A stretch of DNA of 64,000 bases from Meghimatium bilineatum (Eukaryota; Mollusca; Gastropoda; Stylommatophora; Philomycidae): assembly GCA_034231615.1 (NCBI GenBank), contig CM067299.1, forward strand, positions 16,164,834-16,228,833, in the 5' to 3' direction. Numbering within the stretch: position 1 is the first letter of the stretch; each line of letters begins with the position of its first letter. This document shows, in pieces, positions 1 through 11,092 of this stretch. The translations under genes and the position numbers were made by a program. The notes under the pieces were generated by a model. The model searched no databases and was not told the DNA's origin. It worked only from the letters and a program-made list of their open reading frames with translations.

Positions 1-1850
1 TTCCATACCGTCCTGCATGTCTTTCAGACTGGTAGTGTTGAGTGCACAATCGTCGGCGAACAAGAGGTTGCGAACAATGTCCATGTTAGTTTTGGTCTTG
101 GCCTTCAATCTACTAAGATTAAATAGCCCCCAATCAGCTCAACAGTGAAAGTAAACCCCTGTACTGTCATTCCGGATGGCATTCAACACAGCAGAGAATA
201 CCATGCTGAAGAGCGTTTGAGTCAGGACGAAACCTTGTTTGACACCGTTAGTTATTGGAAACAGGTTTGAGTGTGCGCTGTTATCCCGCAAAAGTCATCA
301 CACCACCATGGTACCAGCGAACCAATCTAGTGAACCTTTCGGGACATCCAAATTTGGCATGATCTTTCATAGTTCTTCACGATTTACAGTGTCGAATGCC
401 TTAGTTAGGTCAATAAATGCAGTGCAGAGACCAATGTTCCGCTCGTGACACCTTTCCTGTAGTTGTCTGGCTGCTAACAGCATGTCAACCGCACCTCTGC
501 CCTTTTGGAAGCCACATTGGCTCTCTGGGAGGAGACCTGCTTCAAGATGGGCTTGTATTCTGTTTAACAGGACCCTAGCCAGGATCTTGCCTACTATAGA
601 GAGCAGGGATATGCCTCTGTGGTTGTCGCAAGCTAGGCGACTTCCTTTTCTCTTGTATAGATGTATGATGGAAGCATCCTTAAAATCTTGGTATCGCTTC
701 CAGGTTCCACATTGTCTAGAAGATCTCTTTGAGTTAAGTAGTCATTACAGGGTCACTGATGGCATAAACTTCAGTTGGAATGGAGTCTGGACATGGCGCT
801 TTTCCTGTGGACAAGTTTGAGATGGCTTTCTCCACCTCCTCAAGGCAAGGAGGCTCCGATAATGAATGGTTTATTGGTGTTTGCGTGATGCGCACAGTCA
901 CTTTGTCATTGATGTTGGAGGGGCAGTTTAGTACATTTTCAAAATGTTCAGCCCAAATGTTTTGAAAATTTCCTCTCTGTCAGTGATTTCCATCTGCACT
1001 GAAGAGACGTTCCTGAAGACTGAGGGCCATAGATTGCTGTTAGTGCTGAATAGAATGCCTGCATATTATTGCTGTAAGCGTAATGCTGTATCTCTTTGGC
1101 TTAGCTATTAAATCATGTCTTGAATCCTCCTTAGTTCTCTTTTAGCATTTTTCTTTGAGATTTCGTCGTGTCTTTTTGCTGGTTGACGTAGGGTCTTTTA
1201 GATAAGCTTTATGCTATTTATGCTTGTTGTCCAGGAGAGCTTTGATCTGTGCATCGTTTTCATCAAACCAGTCTTGATGCTTGTGAATAGCAATACCTAC
1301 CACTTCTTCTGTAGTTCTCTAGACAGTGTCACTGAGGTTTTCCCAGCTTTTTAAAATGTCTATGGAGTTGACTGTCAATGGTGCAATTTGGGTATCCATT
1401 GAGCTGCGCAGAAGCTGTTTATAAAGTGGATCTTTCAGCTTGGAGATGTCGAGACGTTTTGGCTGTTTGCTATTTTGAGGTCGCCGGAGATGCTGAGTAT
1501 GGAGATTCATTTTGGAGACTAGCAGTCTGTGGTCCATCCAGCAGTCGACACCACACATAGATGTAGTGACTCTCACATCTTGCTTATCATGTTGTCTCAC
1601 GATGACATAATCAATATGTTGCCTTTATTTCATCGTGGGTGCATCCATGAAGTCTTATTACAATAGTTGAAAGACATTATTGGAGATGAGTAGGTTAAAT
1701 GCTTCGCATGTTTTGACCAGTAGCTGTTCATTGTTATTGAATTTGCCAATGCCATGCCTCCCCAGCACACCATTCCAGTCTGAACACACTTGTGTGTTAA
1801 AGTCACCAAGGATGATGAGTTTCATTCAGGCGTCACCTTGGTTACTCAAC
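1..1850 (-). pseudogene. Decayed LINE of the same type as the intact 7.1-kb element, cut by the window edge
   Basis: On the minus strand the order is endonuclease (GDFN-like, WNGVLGRHGIGK near 1740-1800), CGVDCWMDHRLLVSKMN (about 1500-1560), then the reverse transcriptase down to an FADDCAL-like active site near 20-70. Many stops and frameshifts. The spacing is about that of the intact copy, so there is no large deletion, only decay. Confidence 0.8.
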
Positions 1851-1915
1851 TGAGGAGGACCTGTACTTTTGTCAGAATGGATATGTTGAGGAGAACCCTA
1901 TATATCACAGCTCAT

Positions 1916-2208
1916 CACAGCTAAAGGGATTATTTCATCATCATCATGTGTCAAGAGCTACCTGCTCACAGCTAAAGGGATTATTTCATCATCATCATGT
2001 GTCAAGAGCTACCTGCTCACAGCTAAAGGGATTATTTCATCATCATCATCATGTGTCAAGAGCTACCTGCTCACAGCTAAAGGGATTATTTCATCATCAT
2101 CATCATCATGTGTCAAGAGCAACCTGCTCACAGCTAAAGGGATTATTTCATCATCATCATGTGTCAAGAGCTACCTGCTCACAGCTAAAGGGATTATTTC
2201 ATCATCAT
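1916..2208. repeat. Minisatellite, ~51-bp unit x6, with an internal (CAT)n that varies
   Basis: The unit begins CACAGCTAAAGGGATTATTT, has a run of 4-6 CAT (or ATC) triplets, then GTGTCAAGAGCTACCTGCT. Copies differ by whole triplets, so an open His-rich frame appears by chance at 1948-2226. Confidence 0.9.
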
Positions 2209-2469
2209 TATTTAACATTCAAATAAAACAATTTAGTGAAATGTTTTTTTGAACCAGATATAAATTTCAATAAATAAATAATGTAATTACGATGTAAACC
2301 ATGTATCATTTTCTTTCTTGTCCACATGCTGTTGATTTTAAAATATGTAAAGTATGTGTTCTGTGTCATTTGTATTTTCCAAAGAGAACTAGATTTCTGA
2401 ACAATGTGAATCCAATAAGGATATGAGACAAGGTAACAATAAAACATTATTTGCCACTTTGAAAAGTTA

Positions 2470-4100
2470 ACAAAACCACACCTACCAAGAAAAGCCATCA
2501 TTGGAGATAATGGAGCGATGCTCAATGAAAAAGAAGATACCGGTATAATGAAAAAGTTTGCAGAATATTGCAGAGATTTGTATAAATGTGAAGTGTCCAA
2601 GACTGTCAAGTATTCAAAGACATTTTGCTTAATAACAAAAGAAAATTAGGAAATGCAAAAATAATGAGGGAGGAAGTGTCAATTGAACTAGGATCATTGA
2701 AGGAAAATAAATCACCAGCTGTAGATAATTCCAGCAAAACTCCTAAAACATGCAGGAAAGGAGTTCATCAGTGTTATAACAGCCATCTGCCAGAGAAAAT
2801 ATGAAATAGAAAAACGTGGCCTAGAAAATGGACAATTATTAGTGATACTAATTCTTAAGAAAGGCAACAAAAAACTGTGCAAGAATTAAAGAAACTATTA
2901 CCGGGTAGTCCAATCACTCTTTCTAGCAAGATGATGCTAAAGATCATTCTCAACAGAATATATGTACAAGCTAAATCAGAGGAATTGTTAGCAGAAGAAC
3001 ATGCTAGTTTCCATAAACACAGAAGTACCACAGAACATATTTTTAACCTCAAAATTTTGATAGAAAAACATTTACAACATGAACGTGCATTGTGTCATAA
3101 GTTCATTGATTCCACAAATGCATTTGATCGTGTGTGGCACCAAGGTCTGTGGCAGATCATCATCAGGTGCCATACCGGCTGCCGTAGGCAATCATGGCTC
3201 TCCACAGCTCTATCTCCAGTATTGTGTATCAGGATCGTTGTTGCTTCCCTGCCGTGCTAGGTTGTTAAGCTGTCTAATATTCTCTCACGTTGGCACCCTC
3301 TGTTTCTGTTGCCTTAAATCTTGCCTGTTGTGACTATGTTCTCCAAACTTCCTTGTCTCATAACATAGCCAAACAATGAAGGTTGTTTTTTTCTTATATT
3401 ATTGATTAAACTCCGACTCACATTTGACTCGTTAAACAAATCCACATTAGTTTTCCTGGCAGTCCATGATGTTATCAGCATTCTTCTGTAGAACTACATC
3501 TCTACTGCCTATAATTTCCCACTTTCCTGTTTGTTTATTTTCCAAGACTCGCATCCATATGTTTGTGTAGAAGTTATATAGCACTGCAGAACTCTCTACC
3601 TCACCTTTAACGACAAGGTCATATTACACACTATTTTTCTGAATTAAGCTTTTACCTGCCCTATTATGTTTCTTATTTCTGTTGAACGTCTTCCATCTGC
3701 TTTAATCGTTGTACCTAAATATTTAAATTGGTGGACCTGTTTTAATGCTATATCGTTCACTTTGATCTTGCAAGTTGCGGTGTTTTGTTTCTTTAAAATA
3801 ACCATTACTTCTGTTGCTTTATTACTTTATTACTATGGCAAATACTGAGACATAACTTCGGAACATAGTCATAGAAGGTATTGAAGCGCTGTATAAAGAT
3901 ACAAGCAGTGCTATTTTCATAAACAATGATATTGGTGAATGGGTGCACAAGGGGTTCACAAGGCGCATGTGTGATTCTCAGGGCTAGCAGAAAACGGATC
4001 GTGTCCGTGGATGTGGCGAATGTAGATGAAATGAGAATTGACTGCAAAAATACATGCAATATCTCGAGCACATCTGCGCCAACGCAACCAGTGGCATCGT
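2470..4100 (+). pseudogene. Decayed LINE reverse transcriptase, split by a nested LINE (3158-3838)
   Basis: 2470-3157 reads AEYCRDLYK-like linker, then HASFHKHRSTTEHIFNLKIL and FIDSTNAFDRVWHQGLWQ. After the insert the frame resumes at about 3836 with WQILRHNFG, then VIEGIEALYKDTSSAIFI and NDIGEWVH. Frameshifts throughout. Confidence 0.7.
3158..3838 (-). mobile_element. 5'-truncated LINE, minus strand, nested in another LINE
   Basis: Read on the minus strand: YGCESWKINKQ, FYRRMLITSWTARKTNVDLF, LINNIRKK then a QRENI-type C-terminal block, ending in a GATGATGAT tail. The same 3' end occurs at 60040-60210. CTGTGGCAGA/CTATGGCAAA at the borders may be a decayed TSD. Confidence 0.7.
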
Positions 4101-4201
4101 CGACACACGGTGATGCAAGACATTATGGCGTGTTTATCCAAAATACAGATGCATGGGGGGGGGAGGCCAATGACGATGTCCCAATATGGGTAGATGTCAT
4201 C

Positions 4202-4349
4202 ACGGTATAGCGATGCTTTGAGCACACATTGAAACAGTATAGCGATGCTATGAGCACACAATGAAACGGTATAGCGATGCTTTGAGTACACATCGAAACG
4301 GTATAGCGATGCTTTGAGTACACATTGAAATGGCTTGAGTACACATTGA
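4202..4349. repeat. 32-bp tandem repeat, about 4.6 copies
   Basis: The unit is ACGGTATAGCGATGCTTTGA followed by GTACACATTGAA, with few changes between copies; the last is partial. Confidence 0.9.
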
Positions 4350-4582
4350 ATCTGGAACAGGCAACATGCGCTATAGGGCGCAGCGATGTGCATGAGAAAT
4401 ATTCAGTGGAAATGAAGTTACAACTCTCTAGAATGAGACCGGTTAGCGGAAGTGTTGTTCATGATCGAGAATACACAGAAACACACTTTTTGATATTTTT
4501 AGAGTGGCTCCTCTATGACTATGAGGGGTTATAGGTTTGATGATGACATGCAGTAGAATCCTGGACTGTATGCAAGGCAGCT

Positions 4583-4742
4583 TATACTTCTTCAGCATTC
4601 ATTCTCAAACTCCCGCTGGATCTCTCTTGTAACGGGAAACTGGTCCTACTAGATTTCTAGTAGAATGTAGTCCAGAGAATGAAAATGCGTTGTGTCGCCG
4701 TTTATGTGCGCCAATTACCTGACACATCCGTCTTCTGCGGGT
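4583..4742 (-). mobile_element. SINE-like family A element
   Basis: Flanked by a perfect 12-bp TSD, TGCAAGGCAGCT (4571-4582 and 4743-4754). The minus strand starts with the GAAGACGGATGTGTC-like head and ends CTGAAGAAG. Confidence 0.85.
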
Positions 4743-4754
4743 TGCAAGGCAGCT

Positions 4755-5264
4755 AAACTCATTTTCATGAGAGTAGTCTCCATGGCGACTAAAATATCAT
4801 ACACCCTGATTTTACTGTCTCCTTTTTCCAGCCTATAATGCTCAACAATCGCTGGCAGTCTACGTGACCATCTTATGGCAGATGTCATTTCTACGGAGAA
4901 ACCTTATAGTTTGTCAACTCTTATCACCACCCAAGTTCAGTAGTAGACTGGACATAGTCCAAGATATCTTTATAATTCAGCTGTGTCATGCGACTGTGCT
5001 AGTCACGGAACTGTTTCATTGTCTTCCTAGCCTGGAAGTTCCATTTCAACCACTTCAGTAACTTTTAAACATTCGTGCACAGTGTTAAGATCAGTACACA
5101 AGAAGTTTCTAAAGTGATACACGATTGTTTATTCGTGCAGCTTTGTGATAACGTTGGTTATGAGCACATGTTAACATCAGCACACATGGGACATGTTTGT
5201 AGTCTCTCTGATTCTCATATCAATAAATCCATCAACGGTTTTGCGGTGGAGTTACTGTCCAATC
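4755..5264. other. No gene recognised
   Basis: No coding signature. Part (about 5190-5250) resembles 5885-5935, sharing CTCTGATTC and AATAAATCCAT, so an old dispersed repeat is likely. Confidence 0.4.
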
Positions 5265-5440
5265 CCTTAGAGGGTCAAAATGATCCAGAAGCCATGCTGA
5301 AGTTGGATGTGTCTGGAGGAAATGCACAGATAACTCAGCAAAGCTGTAACCTATGACACATCGCATTCATTCTCCGGACTGTACTATATCTTGCTAATCT
5401 ACTGGAGTGTGAGAATGAACACAGAAGAAGATGTGCGTTA
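5265..5440 (+). mobile_element. SINE-like family B element, decayed 3' half
   Basis: Contains AGCCATGCTGAAGT, GGATGTGTCTGG, CTGTAACCTATGACACATCG and TGAGAATGAACACAGAAGAAG in family-B order. Confidence 0.7.
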
Positions 5441-6184
5441 ACCATAGATTAGCAAAACTTCCTTACCCTGTTCCAAGTTTCGCATGTTGAATCACAGTTT
5501 TGCTGGAATGATTACCTATTATCGATTTTCAACTATGGAGTACCTTTGAGTGGGATTCATGTTTTTGTAATATAAGTGCTACAGACGTTTGTTTAAAAAA
5601 AAATAGTTGGGCCTATATAGAACATAGGCCTAAGACAAATATATTCACATGGCAGCAAATAAATAAACTCACAGGTTATGAGTTGTGACTGCTGGTTATC
5701 ACCAGGGCCGTAGTGTGCTATGATGCATGCAAGAGGATGCTACATCAGAGGTTGCCAATCAAAATACATTGTCTGGTGGGGTGACAGTTAGAAGAAAAAC
5801 CATTACGGGGAGGAGCGGCATTTTGAAGACTGGCATCATACGGAGAAAATCTACCGCACGCTGGTTATTATCAGCGAACATTGGACAAGTCCATAGGTGC
5901 TCTGATTCCCATCTAAATAAATCCATAAGAGGCTGACTATACTAGTTCAATGCTGCGTAATCAGCCACTTCATATATCTGTTTCTTTTTTGTATAGCACT
6001 GTTTCTTTTTGCGGACTGTTATGATTTTTATACCATATCCCACAAAGTCTTGAGAACGACCATGATTCACACTTTTGAAACTTGCAGGTTACCAAGCCAA
6101 TGACCATGTTTGGCAGTGATATAACGGCATATCCGTGTTTGGTTTGGACATGTAGCGAGTCACAACTCACTTTCTAAAATTATT

Positions 6185-6570
6185 TTGCAAGAAAAAGTAG
6201 AGTTAAGGAAAACGGGCGGTAAAAGAAAATCCTGGATTAACAACATCAAGGAATGGTCAAAATCAGGAATGAAGCACTAAGGAAACAATTAGGGATCAAA
6301 CCAATAATAGAATACATACAGAAACAACAAGTTAAATGGTACGGCCATATAACCAGACAGAAAGAGCAAAGTATTATCCAAAAAACACTTAACAAACGAT
6401 ACGAAAACAGGAGACCTATTGGACGCCCTCGTAAAAGGTGGATAGATAGTGTATTAGAGACACTCGGAAATATAACAGCAGAGGAGGCAAATAGAAGGGC
6501 AAAAGACCGTACACTCACTCTCCCCTCAACACCGAAAGGTACATGAGGACAGAAAGAAGAAGAAGGAATG
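6185..6570 (+). pseudogene. LINE reverse transcriptase C-terminal fragment
   Basis: An open frame at 6253-6546 reads RKQLGIKPIIEYIQKQQVKW, YGHITRQ and GRPRKRWIDSVLE, the usual C-terminal block of LINE enzymes. It is followed by an AGAAAGAAGAAGAAGG tail. 5'-truncated. Confidence 0.75.
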
Positions 6571-7122
6571 GTCTAGCTATATTTATCTACTCTCGTCCAA
6601 ATGGTTGAGGCCAGAAATGTTTGGAGGATTTTTGTGTTCTGATGTATCCACTCAAATCCTTCCTTAACGGGAAAAATACAATATGAGTTTGTTTTTTATG
6701 TCTCCAGTGTGGACCCCCCCCCCCCCCTTTTTTTTACAACCATGCCGGGTTATGGGTCATTATTATTAATTATTAACATTGAGTAAGACTGCTCAGGCTA
6801 AAGCACTACTTAATTCCTAACATATTTTAATAAGATCCATAGCGATATGTGAAAAAAGTTTAAGTATAGAGCTGATAACATCTTCCCCTGCATATTTATC
6901 ACAAATGAATTCCCCCCCCCCCTTTACGTCTTCTGCTGAGTAATCAGAGTAGAAAGTAGGAATTTAGTAGAAAAATGAATTTAACCTTACTTTGGGAAGG
7001 CGCGCCCCTTTCAACCAGCGGACAATGTCCAAGTAGACTATATCAGGACGCACAACCAAAAAGTATTAGAGGTCACAAAGAGCCCTAACATTGTATTAAG
7101 AGTAGAATGACAGAGAAGCTAT
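6571..7122. other. No gene recognised; homopolymer C runs
   Basis: Contains C14 (6714-6727) followed by a T run, and C11 (6912-6922). Otherwise featureless up to the TSD of the LINE. Confidence 0.5.
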
Positions 7123-7133
7123 AATATAAGGAA

Positions 7134-10100
7134 CGGTATAATATAATTACGGGTACATAGGCGCTAACAGCAGAGCTGTGTGGACAGCATAGGGCACAGT
7201 TAGACACATAGTACGCTCTGGCCATCCACTGCACCTGATTTTCTCCCAGTTGTCTCGACTTTGTCTTGCCACTGGACCAAGATAAAACTCAGGAGAGAGA
7301 GTGTGGTTGACGATTAGCGCAACTCTTCCACACTATAAACCAACTTCAGCGCTAGTCATTTCTCAACCCATTTATTTATTTATCTTTATTAATTAAATAT
7401 GAAGAGAACAAAGTGTGAATCAATCCTAGTTGGTTCATGGAATGTTCGGACACTTACGGATATCTCAGATGTAAACAGACCAGAAAGAAGAACAGCACTA
7501 ATTGCTAAAGAATTGGCCCGTTATAATCTGGATATTGTTGCACTTAGTGAAACGCGGTTTGCAGATGAGGGTCAGTTGACAGAGAGAGGTGGAGGGTATA
7601 CATTCTTCTGGATAGGACGTAAAAACACAGAGAGGCGTGAATCAGGTGTTGGTTTTGCTATAAAATCATCTCTGGTGCAGAAACTTCCAGGTCTGCCTCG
7701 AGGAATTAGCGATCGCTTGATGTCGTTGCGATTGAAAGTGAGCAAAAATAACTTTGCCACATTACTTTCTGCATATGCGCCGACAATGACAAATCCTGAT
7801 GAGGAAAAGGATAAATTCTATGAAGAGTTAGATGCCGCTATATCTGGTACACCGAGAACTGATAAACTCATTATCCTGGGTGATTTCAATGCCCGAGTTG
7901 GCAAAGACTCCCAGACATGGCAAGGTGTTCTTGGACGTCATGGGATCGGTAAATGTAACAGCAATGGTTCCCTTCTTTTAAAGCTATGTTCTGTGCACGA
8001 ACTCACTATCACCAACACTATGTTTCGTTTGCCAACGCGCAAAAAGACCTCTTGGATGCATCCACGCTCCAAGCAGTGGCATCTTATAGACTATATCATA
8101 ACCAGAAAAAGGGACATCAAGGATGTTCGTGTCACAAAAGCAATGTGTGGAGCTGAATGCTGGACTGATCACCGGCTTATAGTATCCAAACTAAATTTCA
8201 CCATTGCAAGAAAAAGACGTCCACAGGGACAAAAGATAGAAAAACGCCTAAACACTGATCGGTTGAGTAACCACGATATAAAAAATAATCTCTCCAAGGA
8301 TCTCGACGTAGCCTTGGGAGACTTAGATCTTCTTAATACCACATCTGAAGATAGCTGGGCTTCGTTTAAAGGAATTATTTACGCCAAAGCGAAGGAACAT
8401 TTGGGAGTGAAGGTACATAGACACCAAGACTGGTTTGATGATAATAATTTTGAGATAACATCCTTGTTAGAAGAGAAACACAAAGCTTTCAAGAAACTAC
8501 AAGGGGCAGCATCTTCACCGTCCAAGAAAGTAGCCTATAACAAGATCCGTAACACTTGTCAAAAGAAGCTTAGAGAGATAAAGGATAAATGGCTAAGTCG
8601 AAAAGCTGAAGAAATTCAAATGTTTGCAGACAGAAAGGACTATAAACGATTCTATGAGGCTTTAAGAACTATCTATGGTCCACACTCATCGGGATCACCA
8701 CCTCTATTAAATGCCGATTCGTCGAAGCTTCTCACTGATAAAAATGACATCTTAAATCGTTGGGCTGAACATTTTGAAGAAATCCTAAACAAACCATCAG
8801 TAATAAATGAAGAAGTCATAAACAGAATACCACAACTTAGGATAAGAGAAGAACTCGATATACCCCCAAGCAGTCAAGAGGTTATGATAGCGATTAAACA
8901 AATGTCAAATGATAAAGCTCCAGGTTTGGATGCCTTACCTGCTGAAATTTATAAAAATGGCGGACCACTGCTGATTAAAAAACTAACTGACATTTTTGGT
9001 ATTTTCTGGAACTCAGGTACATTGCCTCAAGATCTAAAAGATGCTTCTATAGTGCACCTATATAAAGGCAAAGGTACCAAACAGTCTTGCGATAATCATA
9101 GGGGCATATCACTTTTGTCTATAGCTGGTAAAATTCTCGCTCGTGTCATACTCAACAGACTAAATAATTCTCTACTAAACGAGCTACTCCCAGAGAGTCA
9201 GTGCGGTTTTCGTGCAGGTCGTGGTACAGTTGATATGATATTCTCTGCACGACAAATTCAGGAAAAGTCACAAGAGCAACATAGTGAACTCTTAGCAACA
9301 TTTGTGGACTTAACTAAAGCATTCGATACCGTTAACAGAGAAGGACTGTGGAAGGTGCTTACAAAGTTCGGATGCCCCCCAAAACTTGTCACTGTGATAC
9401 GACAATTTCATGACGGTATGATGGCTAGTGTTATCTGCGACGGAGGAGTATCTCCTGCATTCCCTGTCACAAATGGTGTAAAGCAGGGATGTGTGCTGGC
9501 CCCTACTCTTTTCAGCCTGTTATTTACAGCCATGTTAACGGAAACACACTATAGTAATGAAACAGCAGGCATAATGATCAATTACAGAACGGATGGTGGT
9601 CTTTTCAATTTACGTCGTCTAAAAGCAAACACGAAAACTAAATCTAGTACTGTTAGAGAATTACTTTATGCTGACGACTGTGCATTGTATGCTGACTCTG
9701 TCGTAAACATGCAGAGCACCATAGACCGCTTCTCAAAGGCCTGCAACAACTTTGGTCTCACTATTAACACCAAAAAAATAGAAGTCATGCACCAAGCAAC
9801 ATCAAATAGCCAACATACTGCTACTTCCATCATCGTCAATAAGGAAAAACTGCAGGTAGTCGACAATTTTACTTACCTTGGAAGCACTCTCTCTCGCGAT
9901 GTCAACATTGATGTGGAAATTAACAATAGACTGGCAAAAGCTAGTGCTGTATTTGGCAGATTACGCAACAATGTATGGGACAGAAGAGGTATAAGAACAA
10001 CCCCCAAACTACAAGTATATCATGCTGCTGTTATACCAACCTTACTATACGCCTGCGAAACGTGGACAGTGTATGCTAGACATGCAAGAAAGTTAAATCA

Positions 10101-10689
10101 TTTCCATCTTACCTGCCTACGTAAATTACTAAACATCCATTGGTGGGACAAAGTACCAGACTACGAGGTCTTGGAAAAATCAACCTCAATAAGCATCCAC
10201 ACAATACTTATGAAGGCGCAGGCACGCTGGGCAGGCCATCTTGTGCGTATGGAGAACTCGCGATTGCCAAAACAAATATATTATGGAGAACTCAAGGCAG
10301 GATTTCGAAAAGCTGGTGGACAGAAAAAGCGTTTCAAAGACACGCTCAAGTCATCCTTGAAACATCTTAACATTGACGTAGGCGCTTGGGAGAGCCTCGC
10401 TCAGGATAGAGCAGCATGGCGTTACAGCATTAGAACGGGAGCACTAGCGGCAGAAGAATTCAGACAAGAAACTGCAAGACAGAAGCGGACACGTAGAAAA
10501 GAAAAAACATCTCAACCTCACACAGATACCTTCTATTGTTGTCAATTCTGTAAAAGAACATTTTGTGCGCGCATTGAACTTGCTAGTCATTTAAAAACGC
10601 ACTATTAACTTTATTATTTTATTATTTATTGTTATTATTATTATGGTTGAGTTTTTGGTCATCGTCGATCACGACGGACGAACATCATC
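7134..10689 (+). mobile_element. Full-length non-LTR retrotransposon (RTE-like / 'craniofacial development protein 2-like' type)
   Basis: Bounded by a perfect 11-bp direct repeat, AATATAAGGAA, at 7123-7133 and 10690-10700, so 3556 bp long. It has a ~265-bp 5' UTR, one intact ORF, and a short 3' UTR ending in ACATCATC. A perfect TSD, intact ORF and complete 5' end point to a recent insertion. Assignment to the RTE side of LINEs rests on the WNVRTL start and ATC-rich tail and is tentative. Confidence 0.88.
7399..10608 (+). CDS. LINE endonuclease/reverse transcriptase polyprotein, 1069 aa, intact
   Basis: N-terminal APE-type endonuclease: SWNVRTL at 13-19, catalytic-type SETRF with E51, GDFNARVG at 161-168, and DHR at 257-259. 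The central reverse transcriptase has NDKAPGLDALPAEIYK, QCGFRAGRGT, DLTKAFDTVNREGLW, GVKQGCVLAPTLFSL and the YADD active site at 757-760. At the C-terminus is a canonical C2H2 finger (C1048, C1051, H1064, H1068), followed by one residue and the stop. No frameshift or internal stop was found, so the enzyme could be active. The role is nicking target DNA and copying its own RNA at the nick. The first ATG follows an AT-rich leader and fits the family's MKRTK-like start. Confidence 0.93.
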   Translation: MKRTKCESILVGSWNVRTLTDISDVNRPERRTALIAKELARYNLDIVALSETRFADEGQLTERGGGYTFFWIGRKNTERRESGVGFAIKSSLVQKLPGLPRGISDRLMSLRLKVSKNNFATLLSAYAPTMTNPDEEKDKFYEELDAAISGTPRTDKLIILGDFNARVGKDSQTWQGVLGRHGIGKCNSNGSLLLKLCSVHELTITNTMFRLPTRKKTSWMHPRSKQWHLIDYIITRKRDIKDVRVTKAMCGAECWTDHRLIVSKLNFTIARKRRPQGQKIEKRLNTDRLSNHDIKNNLSKDLDVALGDLDLLNTTSEDSWASFKGIIYAKAKEHLGVKVHRHQDWFDDNNFEITSLLEEKHKAFKKLQGAASSPSKKVAYNKIRNTCQKKLREIKDKWLSRKAEEIQMFADRKDYKRFYEALRTIYGPHSSGSPPLLNADSSKLLTDKNDILNRWAEHFEEILNKPSVINEEVINRIPQLRIREELDIPPSSQEVMIAIKQMSNDKAPGLDALPAEIYKNGGPLLIKKLTDIFGIFWNSGTLPQDLKDASIVHLYKGKGTKQSCDNHRGISLLSIAGKILARVILNRLNNSLLNELLPESQCGFRAGRGTVDMIFSARQIQEKSQEQHSELLATFVDLTKAFDTVNREGLWKVLTKFGCPPKLVTVIRQFHDGMMASVICDGGVSPAFPVTNGVKQGCVLAPTLFSLLFTAMLTETHYSNETAGIMINYRTDGGLFNLRRLKANTKTKSSTVRELLYADDCALYADSVVNMQSTIDRFSKACNNFGLTINTKKIEVMHQATSNSQHTATSIIVNKEKLQVVDNFTYLGSTLSRDVNIDVEINNRLAKASAVFGRLRNNVWDRRGIRTTPKLQVYHAAVIPTLLYACETWTVYARHARKLNHFHLTCLRKLLNIHWWDKVPDYEVLEKSTSISIHTILMKAQARWAGHLVRMENSRLPKQIYYGELKAGFRKAGGQKKRFKDTLKSSLKHLNIDVGAWESLAQDRAAWRYSIRTGALAAEEFRQETARQKRTRRKEKTSQPHTDTFYCCQFCKRTFCARIELASHLKTHY

Positions 10690-10700
10690 AATATAAGGAA

Positions 10701-10956
10701 GAAATCGGGAAGTTGGCCACTTAAGCATAACAAATCTTGTTATGTTAATATATTAATATAAAGTATTTACATTTCTGAAAGTTATTGTGCAAGCACAATC
10801 ATAGTTTTTTTTTCTACAAAGCGACATTAAATAACGAAATAGTAGTATATGACATTACAAATTGTATTTTATTAATGTTAAAATTTAATTAATATAATTT
10901 GGCTTTTCTGAGAATGATAGTCTGGCTACAGAAAAAAACCAAAACATTGGACAAAG
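10701..10956 (+). promoter_or_regulatory. RMND5A 5' flank / 5' UTR
   Basis: The 256 bp between the TSD of the upstream LINE and the RMND5A ATG must hold the 5' UTR and perhaps the core promoter. It is AT-rich, with a T9 run near 10805, and no clear TATA or CpG feature. If the promoter lies further up, the LINE has separated it from the gene or the 5' UTR contains LINE sequence. Confidence 0.35.
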
Positions 10957-11092
10957 ATGGATGCTAGTTATACGGTAGATAAAGAGTTGGACAAATTAAT
11001 TGAAAAATACGAGTCTGTTAATAATAGGGGCCAGCAAACTCTGGATGAATTCATAACAGCAATTAATATATTTAACAGCGAATTACTTACAA
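10957..11092 (+). CDS. RMND5A: RMND5A exon 1 (codons 1-45 plus 1 nt)
   Basis: Starts at ATG GAT GCT AGT. It ends before the strong donor GTAAGTAA at 11093; reading on meets an in-frame stop within three codons. It encodes the N-terminal helix beginning [13 protein letters not shown]. Confidence 0.92.

Noticed and set aside
1948-2226. His-rich 92-codon ORF
   Set aside because: Explained by the 51-bp minisatellite; frame kept only because triplet runs vary by threes.
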